A stretch of DNA of 64,000 nucleotides from Tenacibaculum pacificus (GTDB taxonomy: Bacteria; Bacteroidota; Bacteroidia; Flavobacteriales; Flavobacteriaceae), in the NCBI RefSeq assembly GCF_027941775.1, contig NZ_CP115917.1, forward strand, positions 1,038,501-1,102,500, written 5' to 3'. A program made the translations under genes and the position numbers. Within the stretch, counting starts at the first letter, position 1. Each line of letters opens with the position of its first letter. The notes under the pieces were generated by a model. The model made no database searches and was not told the DNA's origin. It saw only the letters and a program-made list of their open reading frames with translations. Shown in pieces: positions 29,284 through 38,592 of this stretch.

Positions 29284-30303
29284 TTAGTCGAAATATTCTT
29301 TTTTTAGTGCTGTTCCTTTTTCAAAGTCAGCACTAAATTTTTTACCTAAAATTTCTTTGTAATATTTAGGGTGCAAACCAAAACCAGGTCTTACAGAACG
29401 TACATTTTTTTCGGTAATAATTTCTCCTAATTTTACTGTATCTGTAATATATAATGAACGAGAAAATTCTCTTCCATTTTTCATTTTATCAGTTAGTTTA
29501 TAACTTATTTCTCCAGTCGCTTTTTCAGCTGCTCTCACTGCTGTAACCATTTGTGTGAATTCAGTTTCATCTAATGAAAAAGATGCATCAGGACCTCCAA
29601 TTTCTTTATTTAAAATAAAGTGTTTTTCTATGACAGTAGCACCAAGTGTAACTGCTACTATCGGAGTAATAATTCCCATTGTATGGTCAGAAAGACCAGA
29701 TTTCACATTAAAACGTTGTTTTAAATCTTTAATCATAACCAAATTAGCTTCTTCAATAGGAGCAGGGTAAGAAGAGGTACATTTTAATAAAGTAATATCA
29801 TTATTTCCTACGTTTCTACAAGTATCTACTGCTAATTGAATGTCTTCATCTGTAGCAATTCCCGTTGAAATAATAATAGGTTTCATTGTTTTTGCACAGT
29901 ATTCAATTAAAGGAATATCGGTAATTTCAAACGATGCAATTTTATAAATAGGGTTATCTAAGGATTCTAATAAGTCTACGGCAGTTTTATCAAAAGGAGA
30001 AGAGAAAACGATTAAACCTTCTTCTCTTGCTACAGCATATAAATCTTTAAACCATTCCCAAGGAGTGTATGCTTGTTGGTATAAATCATGTAAAAATATA
30101 CCATCCCAAATAGTACCTTGATTTAATTTAAAGTCCTCTTTTTTAGAGTTTAAAGTAATTGTATCAGCAGTATATGTTTGAAATTTAATAGCATCAGCAC
30201 CTGTTCTTTTAGCAGCTCTAATAGTTTCAATAGCAATATCTTTACTACCATTATGATTTGCTGATAATTCAGCAATTATAAAACATCTATCTGTTGGAAT
30301 CAT
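29284..30303 (-). CDS. pseI: Pseudaminic acid synthase
   Basis: 339-aa NeuB-family enzyme that condenses phosphoenolpyruvate with the 6-deoxy-AltdiNAc substrate to form pseudaminic acid. Visible: FIIAELSANHNGS, IKFQTY, DLYQQAYTPWEW and GGPDASFSLD, the last two more like PseI than NeuB or legionaminate synthases, then a C-terminal antifreeze-like (SAF) domain (NGREFSRSLYI to RPGFGLHPKY). Last gene of the leftward pse operon; its start overlaps the pseG/H stop by 4 bp. Confidence 0.92.
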   Translation of the reverse strand: MIPTDRCFIIAELSANHNGSKDIAIETIRAAKRTGADAIKFQTYTADTITLNSKKEDFKLNQGTIWDGIFLHDLYQQAYTPWEWFKDLYAVAREEGLIVFSSPFDKTAVDLLESLDNPIYKIASFEITDIPLIEYCAKTMKPIIISTGIATDEDIQLAVDTCRNVGNNDITLLKCTSSYPAPIEEANLVMIKDLKQRFNVKSGLSDHTMGIITPIVAVTLGATVIEKHFILNKEIGGPDASFSLDETEFTQMVTAVRAAEKATGEISYKLTDKMKNGREFSRSLYITDTVKLGEIITEKNVRSVRPGFGLHPKYYKEILGKKFSADFEKGTALKKEYFD

Positions 30304-31763
30304 TTTTTTTGTAATTTATAGATAAAACTATCTATATTATTAATTTTTTCTTCTTTATAAAGCAGATATTTAGCTTTCTTAAAAGCTTTAATAGAGGCTT
30401 TATTTTCTTTTTTGATGTATGCAAAAATAGGTTTTTCAAAGAGTTGAAAATATTCCTTTGCAGTTTTTGATAAAAATAATGAAGCTAGTTTATTACCTCT
30501 AAATTCTTTTGCAATAGTAATTCCTATAACTGCATTTTCTTCTTTTACCTCATAACGCACCATTCCTGCAGGAATAGAATTGTACTCAATAATATAAAAA
30601 AGGCAGTTGTTTTCATTTATTTTAATATCAAACCATTTTTTATGATCGTCTAGTATTATAGGTTTTGAGTTATAAGAACTCTCTCTAACTAGAGAGTCGT
30701 TTGACCAGTTATATACTTGAAACGAATCATCTTTAATTGCTTTTCTAACAGATAGGCGAGCATACTTTAATAATTCAAAAAAACGATTGTTAATTTTATT
30801 GTCAAATAATTGTTGTTGCGATTTTAAACGTAGATGATATTCTTTTAAGTTTATTACTTCTTGAATTGAGTCAATAAAATTTGAAATAGTATATTCTGAA
30901 AAATTATTACATCCATATATTGCTCCTTTTTTTAAAAAAGAGTTGTAAATATTTAATTGATTTTTTACAAAATAACCAGATAAAATAGGCATTTGAATAG
31001 CACATAATTCATATAAAGTTGTGCTTGCTGGAGCAATTGCAAAGTTGCAAAGTTGCATTATTGATACAATTTCTTTTTCTCTTAAATTTTGATAAATATG
31101 AATATTCGAGTTTTTATCTTGTAATTCAAATATAAATTTATGCTTATAAGCTCCTCCTAATAAAATATGAATTTCTTTAAATTTAGAAAAATGAAGTAAA
31201 GCTTTTGTTGCTTTATAACTTAAGTCATACATATCAGCACCTCCAAAACAAACAAAAGCAGTATCAATATTTTTTATTGTTCTTTTATTTTTAATGGCTT
31301 CTAAAAAAGAAGGTCTTAGTATGGCATATTGAGTTCCTAATGCTAGTTGAGTATAGTATTCTGTAGAGTAGTTGTTTTTGTGTAATCCTTCAGCATGATT
31401 GATAACAATATCAGCATATTGATTATCTGTAATAATATCATCAATATATATAAGGGTATACCCTAATTGTTTTATTTTTTTTTGATAATCAGCAGTAAAT
31501 TGATAGCCATCTATAATTATAATATATTCATTTGCTTTATAATTAGTAGCAAACCATTCAGGTTCATTGATTAAATCAATAGTTTTTGGAACTGTATCAA
31601 TAAAATAATTATTAGGTATTACCTTTAATGTAGAGTCATTTCGTGTGATAAAAACAAAATCATTGTTTTTTTTATAAAGTTCTACTAATGCAAAAAGTCG
31701 ATATAAATGACCTAATCCAATAGTTGAATTTCCATCAGCTCTAAAAAGAAGTTTTTTTGTCAT
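30300..31763 (-). CDS. PseG-PseH fusion: UDP-sugar hydrolase plus N-acetyltransferase
   Basis: 487 aa in two parts. Residues 1 to about 335 are PseG-like (LLFRADGNSTIGLGHLYRL, CFGGADMYDLS, IAPASTTLYELCAI), a GT-B-fold hydrolase that releases UDP from the 2,4-diacetamido sugar. Residues about 336-487 are a GNAT domain (ARLSVRKAIKDDSFQVYNW, IGITIAKEFRGNKLASLFL) matching PseH, which acetylates the 4-amino group. The two steps are consecutive in the pathway, so the fusion may channel substrate. 4-bp overlap with pseI. Confidence 0.88.
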   Translation of the reverse strand: MTKKLLFRADGNSTIGLGHLYRLFALVELYKKNNDFVFITRNDSTLKVIPNNYFIDTVPKTIDLINEPEWFATNYKANEYIIIIDGYQFTADYQKKIKQLGYTLIYIDDIITDNQYADIVINHAEGLHKNNYSTEYYTQLALGTQYAILRPSFLEAIKNKRTIKNIDTAFVCFGGADMYDLSYKATKALLHFSKFKEIHILLGGAYKHKFIFELQDKNSNIHIYQNLREKEIVSIMQLCNFAIAPASTTLYELCAIQMPILSGYFVKNQLNIYNSFLKKGAIYGCNNFSEYTISNFIDSIQEVINLKEYHLRLKSQQQLFDNKINNRFFELLKYARLSVRKAIKDDSFQVYNWSNDSLVRESSYNSKPIILDDHKKWFDIKINENNCLFYIIEYNSIPAGMVRYEVKEENAVIGITIAKEFRGNKLASLFLSKTAKEYFQLFEKPIFAYIKKENKASIKAFKKAKYLLYKEEKINNIDSFIYKLQKK

Positions 31764-31769
31764 TTCTGA

Positions 31770-33077
31770 TTAATTCAAACGCTTAAAACCACCATGACAT
31801 ACAGGGCTTTCTAATAACGAATCTATTTGTAAATTACCTTTTTCACATTTCTCAATAGTTTGAAAAACAGTATTCAATTCATCTAAATAAGAATTTATAA
31901 TAGGCTTAGTATGTGCTGTACAACTGTATAAAACAGTAGATGCTAAGTACCCTTTTTTTAATAATTCTTGTGTAATAAATGTTTTATATTTTAAAGCATT
32001 ATCTGAAGTAAATGAAAAACCAGCCAATGCAGGAATACCAAAAGTATTAATTTTTAAATTATTATTATCAGCAATAGCAGTCCATTGTTCTTTAACATAA
32101 CTTCCCATATCAGTAATATAATTCCAAGGTTGTTCCTTTTCCATTACCTCTAATGTTTTTAAAGCAGCCGCAGGTCCAATTCTTTCTGTCCAAAAAGTAG
32201 AGCTAATAAAAGTGTTTTGAGCAGCTTCCATTACAGCTCTTTTACCAACAACAGCTGTTAATGCATAACCATTTGCAATTGTTTTACCATAAACTGTCAT
32301 ATCAGGCTCTACGCCATATTTTTTGAAAATAGGGCCAAAGGTTTCTCTAAAACCAGAAGTACATTCATCAAAAATTAATACAATGTTATGATCCGTAGCT
32401 AATTTTCGTACTTTTTGTAAATAACCTTCTTTTGGTGGTTGATTACGTTGAACCTCCATTTTAATAACACCGATATCATGATTTTTGACTAAGTTCTCTA
32501 ACTCTTCATAATCATTATATAAAAAAGGTAATGTGCTTCCTTTTAGGTGACTAGGTACACCAGCAGGGTTTAGTCCTGGTAATAAGTGTTGATCTAAACC
32601 TTCATCATTTCCTAAATTGGTAGATAAATACCAATCATGCCAGCCGTGATATCCACAAATAGCAACTTTATCTTTTCCACTTGCTGCTCGTGCAATTCTA
32701 ATAGCAATAGCATTAGCTTCTCCACCTGAACGTGCAAAGCGAACCATATCAGCCCATGGATTTATTTCTATTAATTTTTCAGCTAAATAAACTTCTTCAG
32801 GACAATTAAAAGTAGACATATTTCCTGTTTTTACAACATTAGAAACTACATCGTCTATTTCTTTATTTCCATAACCTAATATATTTGTTCCTATTCCCAT
32901 AATAGAAACATCGGTATATTTATTTCCGTCTAAATCCCAAACGAAACAACCTTTAGCCTTTGAATAATAAGAAGGCCATTTTTCAGGTAAAAACATTTCT
33001 GGTCTTTTAGACAATAACATCGTACCTCCAGGTATTAGTTTTTTTGCTTTTTTGTATAAATCTTGACCTGTGTTCAT
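31770..33077 (-). CDS. Class III aminotransferase / glutamate-1-semialdehyde aminomutase-like
   Basis: 435-aa PLP enzyme of the GSA-aminomutase group: KKLIPGGTMLLSKRPEMFLP, RFARSGGEANAIAIRIARA, GYHGWHDWYL, LIFDECTSGFRETFG and the PLP-lysine region YGKTIANGYALTAVVG. It is not part of the standard Pse pathway (PseC is separate). As it sits inside the pse operon with 1-7 bp spacings, it probably modifies a sugar or adds a substituent; the true HemL role in haem synthesis is less likely here. Confidence 0.8.
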   Translation of the reverse strand: MNTGQDLYKKAKKLIPGGTMLLSKRPEMFLPEKWPSYYSKAKGCFVWDLDGNKYTDVSIMGIGTNILGYGNKEIDDVVSNVVKTGNMSTFNCPEEVYLAEKLIEINPWADMVRFARSGGEANAIAIRIARAASGKDKVAICGYHGWHDWYLSTNLGNDEGLDQHLLPGLNPAGVPSHLKGSTLPFLYNDYEELENLVKNHDIGVIKMEVQRNQPPKEGYLQKVRKLATDHNIVLIFDECTSGFRETFGPIFKKYGVEPDMTVYGKTIANGYALTAVVGKRAVMEAAQNTFISSTFWTERIGPAAALKTLEVMEKEQPWNYITDMGSYVKEQWTAIADNNNLKINTFGIPALAGFSFTSDNALKYKTFITQELLKKGYLASTVLYSCTAHTKPIINSYLDELNTVFQTIEKCEKGNLQIDSLLESPVCHGGFKRLN

Positions 33078-33078
33078 T

Positions 33079-33837
33079 TTAATCTTTTTTTAAGGATTTA
33101 AGATACCCTTCATTTCTTTCTATTGAACTGTTTAATTTAGAAATTTCTGGGTTATTTAAGTATAATTCTGCATATTTTTTCCAGCCTTTATCAGTTCCTA
33201 ATTGATTAATTAAAGTAATTATAACTTTAAAATCTTTAGGTTCATCAACAGTCATTCTTACATCTTTATATTGTAAATCGGTTGAAGAATAATTGTAAGC
33301 TGTAAATATTTTTTTATTGAAGAAAGAAGAATTATTTCTGATGTAAGGAGTAACATGTTCTCTTTCTGATGTTAATTTTGCGTTATTCCAAGCAAACTCC
33401 AAGGCATCAAAAGTAAACACTTCTATATCCTGACCATCAGGAAATGTTTCATTAATTCCATTAGAACAATAATCTATTTTTTTATCAATAGCTTTTTTGA
33501 TTACGGCATCAATTAATTCAGGATCAATTAACGGGCAATCAGATGTTAAACGAACAATGTAGTTAGGTTTTAAGTTTTTAACAGCTTGATAAAAACGATC
33601 TAATACGTCATTTTCTGAGCCTCTTGAATAAGAAACATTCATTCTTTTCGCTTCTTCTTCAATTAAATTATCTTGTTCTTTATTTGTTGTCGCTACAATA
33701 ATTTGAGTAGCTAACTTGCTTTGTCGTATTCTTTCTATATGAATTTCTAGTAATGTTTTACCATTAATAGTTTTTAAAACTTTGTTTGGCAACCTTGTAG
33801 ACCCAGTTCTTGCTTGTGTTACGATAACTATTTTCAT
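33079..33837 (-). CDS. pseF: PseF/SpsF-like cytidylyltransferase
   Basis: 252 aa nucleotidyltransferase: IVIVTQARTGSTRLPNKVL, ATTNKEQDNLIEE, RLTSDCPLIDPELID and TVDEPKDF. SpsF/PseF-type enzymes join nonulosonic acid to CMP, the last activation step. Start at ATG 33837, overlapping the aldo/keto reductase stop as ATGA, which shows translational coupling. Symbol assigned from operon context. Confidence 0.82.
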   Translation of the reverse strand: MKIVIVTQARTGSTRLPNKVLKTINGKTLLEIHIERIRQSKLATQIIVATTNKEQDNLIEEEAKRMNVSYSRGSENDVLDRFYQAVKNLKPNYIVRLTSDCPLIDPELIDAVIKKAIDKKIDYCSNGINETFPDGQDIEVFTFDALEFAWNNAKLTSEREHVTPYIRNNSSFFNKKIFTAYNYSSTDLQYKDVRMTVDEPKDFKVIITLINQLGTDKGWKKYAELYLNNPEISKLNSSIERNEGYLKSLKKD

Positions 33838-34712
33838 AAGTTCCAATTTGAAGGGTTTAATAAATCAGTTTCTTTAATATTAATAGTATTAATAACTTTA
33901 AGTTGTTCTTTTGATATTGATTTATTGATAGATTCTAAGTTTGATTTTAATTGTTCAATAGTATCTACCCCAATTAATACTTTACTAATATTTTTTTGAC
34001 TATATACATAATTTAAAGCCAAATCATTTATTTTATAATCTTCAGAACAAAGGTTTTGTAATTTATTGATAGGACTACTTAATGGTTTAAGATTTTTATT
34101 TAAATCATTAGCTTGTTTAAAAAATAATCCTTGTAAAAATGCCGATCGTGTATGAATTTCAATACCTTTATTTTTAGCTTTAGATAAAATTTTATTTCTT
34201 TTTATTTCATTGTCAAGTAAGTTAAAAGGTAATTGAACTAAACTGATGTTCTCGTATTCTAAAACCTTTTCAAACTCTTCATTACTATAAAGAGAAACCC
34301 CTATTTTTGTTATAACCCCATCTTTTTTTAAAGAAATTAATTCTTTTTCAAAAGATGGATAATAATTTTCAAAGTCAGAAAAAGAATGAAACATATAACC
34401 ATACAAACTATCTATTTGTAATGTTTTAATATTTTGAAAAACTCTTTCTTTGATATTTAATGATAAACCTTTTACAACTGAACTAAACTTCGTAATTACT
34501 TGAAATTTATGAGTTGAGTTTTGGTGATATTCACCAATTCTTTCTTGTGAATTACCATAAGCTTCAGCTGTATCTAATAGTTCTATTCCATTATTGAAAG
34601 CTAAATTTAAAATAGCCTTAATATTTTCTGTTGATGGTTTTCCTACAGAATTATTAATTCCGTAATTTAAACCAAACTGAACAGTGCCTAATATTAATTT
34701 ATTTTTAATCAA
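33834..34712 (-). CDS. Aldo/keto reductase in the pse operon
   Basis: 292 aa AKR-family oxidoreductase: KLILGTVQFGLNYGINN, ELLDTAEAYGNSQERIGE (catalytic Asp and Tyr), KVLIGVDTIEQL. Not required for textbook pseudaminic acid. Related AKRs occur in spore-coat and nonulosonate clusters of other bacteria. Its coupling to pseF suggests a role in making a modified sugar, substrate unknown. Confidence 0.82.
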   Translation of the reverse strand: MIKNKLILGTVQFGLNYGINNSVGKPSTENIKAILNLAFNNGIELLDTAEAYGNSQERIGEYHQNSTHKFQVITKFSSVVKGLSLNIKERVFQNIKTLQIDSLYGYMFHSFSDFENYYPSFEKELISLKKDGVITKIGVSLYSNEEFEKVLEYENISLVQLPFNLLDNEIKRNKILSKAKNKGIEIHTRSAFLQGLFFKQANDLNKNLKPLSSPINKLQNLCSEDYKINDLALNYVYSQKNISKVLIGVDTIEQLKSNLESINKSISKEQLKVINTINIKETDLLNPSNWNL

Positions 34713-34724
34713 AATGTTACTTTT

Positions 34725-35870
34725 TTAATGAATAAATTCTAAAACTTTATCGATAACAAATTGTTGTTCTTCGTTGGTTAAACTAGGAAACATTGGTAAA
34801 CTAATACATTTAGAGTAATAATCTTCAGCATTAGATAAATCAGCATCTTTGTACCCTATATTTTTATAGTAAGGTAGCTTGTGTACAGGTATATAATGTA
34901 TTTGAGCAAAAATATTATGACTTCTTAAAAAATCATATAATTCTTTTCTGTTGTCAACTTCAATAACAAATAAATGATGCGCATTATAAGTTCCTTGAGG
35001 TAGCCTTTGAAATTTTATTTTTCCTGAAAATGCTTTTTTATAGATGTTAGAAATTTCATTTCTTCTTACAACACCTGCATTGTTTTTCGCTAATTGTGTA
35101 ATCCCTAAAGCAGCTTGAAAGTCGGTTAATCGATAATTAAAACCTAATTCTTGCATTTCATAAAACCAACCACCATGATTTTCTTCCATGTTTTCTTTGG
35201 TAATACCATGAGTTCTAAGCAATGATAATTTTTTATAAATTTCTTCAGAATTCGTAGTTAACATACCACCTTCACCACAGGCAATATGTTTTACAGGGTG
35301 AAAAGAAAATACACCTATATCAGCAGAATTTCCATTTCCACAGTATTGCTTTTTGTTATTAGAATCTGTAAAGTATCCACCAGGAGCATGACACGCATCT
35401 TCTATAATCCATAAATCATGTTTGTTTGCTAATTCCCTAAATTCTTCTAAATTAATAGGTAATCCAGCAAAATCAACAGGAATAATTCCTTTAAAAAAAC
35501 CTTTAGGCTTACTTTCTATTAATTTACGAACACTATCTATTGACAATAAATAAGTGTTAGGATCAATATCAGCAAACCAAACTTCAGCTTTTGCAAAACG
35601 TATACAATTTGCAGAAGCGGCAAAAGTAATAGGTGTTGTAATAACACGTTCGTTTTCTTTTAATCCCATCGCTAAAACGGATAGGTGTAAACCAGATGTT
35701 GCATTATTTACTGATAATGCATATTTGGCACCCACATAATTGGCGAATTTCCCTTCAAATTCTTTAACTTTTGGTCCTTGAGTTAAAAAATCAGCTTGTA
35801 ATGTTTCTACTACAGCATTAATATCATCTTGCTGTATATTTTGTCGTCCGTAAGGAATTTTAAACGCCAT
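34725..35870 (-). CDS. pseC: UDP-4-keto sugar aminotransferase PseC
   Basis: 381 aa DegT/DnrJ/EryC1 family. KIPYGRQNIQQDDINAV, LTQGPKVKEFE, EDACHAPGGY and the PLP lysine in SFHPVKHIACGEGGML (Lys about 194). Converts the 4-keto product of PseB to UDP-4-amino-4,6-dideoxy-beta-L-AltNAc. 2 bp from the pseB stop and 12 bp from the AKR start. Confidence 0.93.
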   Translation of the reverse strand: MAFKIPYGRQNIQQDDINAVVETLQADFLTQGPKVKEFEGKFANYVGAKYALSVNNATSGLHLSVLAMGLKENERVITTPITFAASANCIRFAKAEVWFADIDPNTYLLSIDSVRKLIESKPKGFFKGIIPVDFAGLPINLEEFRELANKHDLWIIEDACHAPGGYFTDSNNKKQYCGNGNSADIGVFSFHPVKHIACGEGGMLTTNSEEIYKKLSLLRTHGITKENMEENHGGWFYEMQELGFNYRLTDFQAALGITQLAKNNAGVVRRNEISNIYKKAFSGKIKFQRLPQGTYNAHHLFVIEVDNRKELYDFLRSHNIFAQIHYIPVHKLPYYKNIGYKDADLSNAEDYYSKCISLPMFPSLTNEEQQFVIDKVLEFIH

Positions 35871-35872
35871 AA

Positions 35873-36905
35873 TTATATTTCAAAATTTGGATCTACATGC
35901 TTTTTAACTAATGCTCGTAAACTAGCTACAGTTTCCCATTCAGTATTATTATTAGAGTTATAAGAAAAACCTTTAGGAACTGTAATTCCGTTAAAAGCTT
36001 TTTTATAATCTTCTATTGTATACGTAGAATATGGCGAGCTTTGAGGTAATATAGCGTAATATTTCCCTAAGTCTACTGTTGTAAAAGAGTCTGAAGAAGT
36101 AATCATTTCTTCATGAAGTTTTTCACCAGGGCGTATTCCTACTTCTTTTTGCTCTAGTTCTGGAGCAATAGCAGTTGCTACATCTATAATGTTATAAGAA
36201 GGTATTTTAGGAACAAAAACTTCACCACCCCATTGCTTTTTCAATCGCATAGAAAACCATTTCACAACCGTCTTCTAAAGAGATGTTAAAGCGTGTCATT
36301 TCTGTATCCGTAATTGGAAGAAAAGTTGCACCTGATTTTTTCTTATTTAAGAAAAAAGGCATTACAGAACCGTTTGACCCCATAACATTTCCGTATCTAA
36401 CAACAGAAAATTTAATGTCTCGTTTACCTTTTATATTATTAGCAGCAATAAATAATTTATCAGATGCTAATTTTGTAGCTCCGTATAAATTAATAGGCGC
36501 TGCAGCTTTATCTGTAGATAATGCAACAACATTTTTAACACCTGCTTTTAAAGCGGCATCAATAACATTTTCAGCACCATTTATATTTGTTTTTACACAT
36601 TCCATAGGATTGTATTCTGCTAAATGAACATGTTTCATTGCAGCTGCATGAATTACAATATCAATATCTTCAAAAGCACTTTCTAGTCTTTTGGCATCTC
36701 TAACATCACCAATAAAGTAGCGTATTTGAGGATATTCTGACTCAGAGAATTCTTGAGCCATTTGAAAATGTTTTTGTTCGTCTCTAGAAAGTATAACAAG
36801 ACGTTTTACATCGGGAAATCTATTTAAAATTAATTTGGTAAACATTTTACCAAAAGAACCTGTACCACCAGTAATTAAAATAGATTGATTATTTAAGTTT
36901 AGCAT
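35873..36905 (-). pseudogene. pseB: UDP-GlcNAc 4,6-dehydratase PseB, frameshifted
   Basis: First enzyme of the pathway (UDP-GlcNAc 4,6-dehydratase/5-epimerase). The N-terminal frame has ILITGGTGSFGKMF, IHAAAMKHVHLAEYNPMEC, catalytic-region NLYGATKLASDKLF and ends prematurely at 36222. The other frame resumes with WGGEVFVPKIPSYNI and runs to 35873. On the coding strand the break is GAAAAAGCAATGGGG; dropping one A either from the five-A run (K-Q-W-G-G) or from GCAATGG (K-A-W-G-G) restores a protein of about 344 aa. Loss of PseB would silence the whole pse operon, so this lesion matters. Confidence 0.9.
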
Positions 36906-37000
36906 AAATTTTTAATTCAAAATAGAAATAGGATAGTTGGTAAAAATACATAATTTATAACTTTTAAAAGTTATAAATTAAGAAATACCCAAATCAATTT

Positions 37001-37028
37001 TTGTATAATATAAAAATTGGTAAATTTG
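37001..37028 (+). promoter_or_regulatory. Putative promoter of cca (TTG-N17-TAAATTTG)
   Basis: Minus-33 TTG at 37001-37003 and minus-7 TAAATTTG at 37021-37028 with 17 bp between. It excludes the upstream-extended reading of cca, which would begin at this TTG. Confidence 0.55.
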
Positions 37029-37075
37029 CAGACGAAACTTTGTTAATAATAACAAGTAAGATAAGTGAAAAGGGA

Positions 37076-38497
37076 ATGCAAGATCAATACTATAAAGAGG
37101 CAATTTCTGCCGAAATATTTCAATATATAAGTAAAGCAGCTGAAGAATTAAAACTAGAAAGTTATGTGATTGGTGGCTTTGTTCGCGACTTTATTTTAGA
37201 ACGAGGCACCGCTAAAGATATCGATGTAGTTGCTGTTGGTAGTGGTATCGAATTAGCAAAAAAAGTAGCTTCTTTATTGCCAAATAAACCAAAGGTTCAA
37301 GTTTTTAAAACATATGGGACAGCAATGTTGCGTTTTAAAGATGTTGAAATAGAGTTTGTTGGGGCGCGTAAAGAATCTTATACGGAAGATAGTAGGAATC
37401 CAGAAGTGCAATCTGGTACGTTACAAGATGATCAAAACAGACGTGATTTTACCATAAACGCATTAGCTTTAAGTTTAAATAAAAACACCTTCGGATTATT
37501 GTTAGATCCTTTTGATGGTATTTCTGATTTAGAAGCTAAAATAATTAAAACTCCGTTAGATCCTGATATTACCTATTCTGATGACCCATTACGTATGATG
37601 CGTGCCATTCGTTTTGCATCTCAATTAAATTTTGTTATTGAGCAAGAGTCGTTAAGTGCTATTGCTAAAAATGCAAAACGTATTGATATTATCACCAAAG
37701 AAAGAATAATTGTAGAATTAAATAAAATATTAGCTTCTGATAAACCTTCTATTGGATTTTTATTATTAGAAGAAACAGGTTTGTTAGAACGTATTATTCC
37801 TGAATTGATTGCTTTAAAAGGAGTAGAGGAAGTTGAGGGGCAAAAACATAAAGATAATTTTTATCATACTTTAGAAGTTGTTGATAATATTGCTAAAAAC
37901 ACTGAAGATGTTTGGTTACGTTGGGCAGCTTTATTGCATGATATTGGAAAAGCTCCAACAAAACGTTATCATAAAAAACAAGGTTGGACATTTCACGCAT
38001 ACGAATTTGTAGGTTCTAAAATGGTTTTTAAACTATTTAAGCGTTTAAAAATGCCATTGAATAATAAAATGAAATTTGTTCAAAAAATGGTAATGTTAAG
38101 CTCTAGACCAATTGTTTTAGCTAGCGATGTAACAGATTCAGCAGTGCGTAGGTTGGTTTTTGATGCGGGTGATGATGTCGATTCATTAATGACTTTATGT
38201 GAAGCTGATATAACTACTAAAAACCCTAAGAAGTTTAGTCGTTATCATAAAAATTTCGAACTTGTTCGTGAAAAAATTAAAGAAGTTGAAGAGCGAGATA
38301 AAGTTCGTAATTTTCAGCCACCAATTACTGGAGAAGAAATTATGAAAGCGTTTAATTTAACACCACGTAGAGAAATTGGGCAAATAAAAGAAGCTATAAA
38401 AGAAGCAATTTTAGAAGGTGAAATTCCTAATGAACATAAAGCTTGTTTTGATTTTATGATATCAAAAGGAAAGAAATTAGGATTAGAAGTTACTTAA
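37076..38497 (+). CDS. cca: CCA tRNA nucleotidyltransferase / HD-domain protein
   Basis: 473 aa from ATG 37076. Nucleotidyltransferase core with VIGGFVRDFI and the two metal aspartates in AKDIDVV, RNA-binding helices (DDPLRMMRAIRFASQL), then an HD domain (LLHDIGKAPTK). Adds or repairs the 3' CCA of tRNA. The HD domain may give phosphatase activity. Start chosen from the promoter at 37001-37028. Divergent from the pse operon, with its own terminator. Confidence 0.92.
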   Translation: MQDQYYKEAISAEIFQYISKAAEELKLESYVIGGFVRDFILERGTAKDIDVVAVGSGIELAKKVASLLPNKPKVQVFKTYGTAMLRFKDVEIEFVGARKESYTEDSRNPEVQSGTLQDDQNRRDFTINALALSLNKNTFGLLLDPFDGISDLEAKIIKTPLDPDITYSDDPLRMMRAIRFASQLNFVIEQESLSAIAKNAKRIDIITKERIIVELNKILASDKPSIGFLLLEETGLLERIIPELIALKGVEEVEGQKHKDNFYHTLEVVDNIAKNTEDVWLRWAALLHDIGKAPTKRYHKKQGWTFHAYEFVGSKMVFKLFKRLKMPLNNKMKFVQKMVMLSSRPIVLASDVTDSAVRRLVFDAGDDVDSLMTLCEADITTKNPKKFSRYHKNFELVREKIKEVEERDKVRNFQPPITGEEIMKAFNLTPRREIGQIKEAIKEAILEGEIPNEHKACFDFMISKGKKLGLEVT

Positions 38498-38534
38498 TAT
38501 TTTTAATATTATTTGAATTATACATAACATAAAT

Positions 38535-38570
38535 AAAAAAGAGGAATGTATTAAAACATGCCTCTTTTTT
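38535..38570. terminator. Bidirectional terminator
   Basis: Stem AAAAAAGAGG-A-ATGT / ACAT-G-CCTCTTTTTT with one mismatch, between convergent cca and the ABC exporter gene. Confidence 0.75.
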
Positions 38571-38592
38571 ATATTATATATTTATTTGAAAT

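Noticed and set aside
31770..33077. HemL (glutamate-1-semialdehyde aminomutase) for haem synthesis
   Set aside because: Embedded in the pse operon and lacks haem-gene neighbours; annotated only as GSA-like.
34725..35870. Arnold-type or perosamine aminotransferase instead of PseC
   Set aside because: Direct 2-bp linkage to pseB and complete pse context favour PseC.
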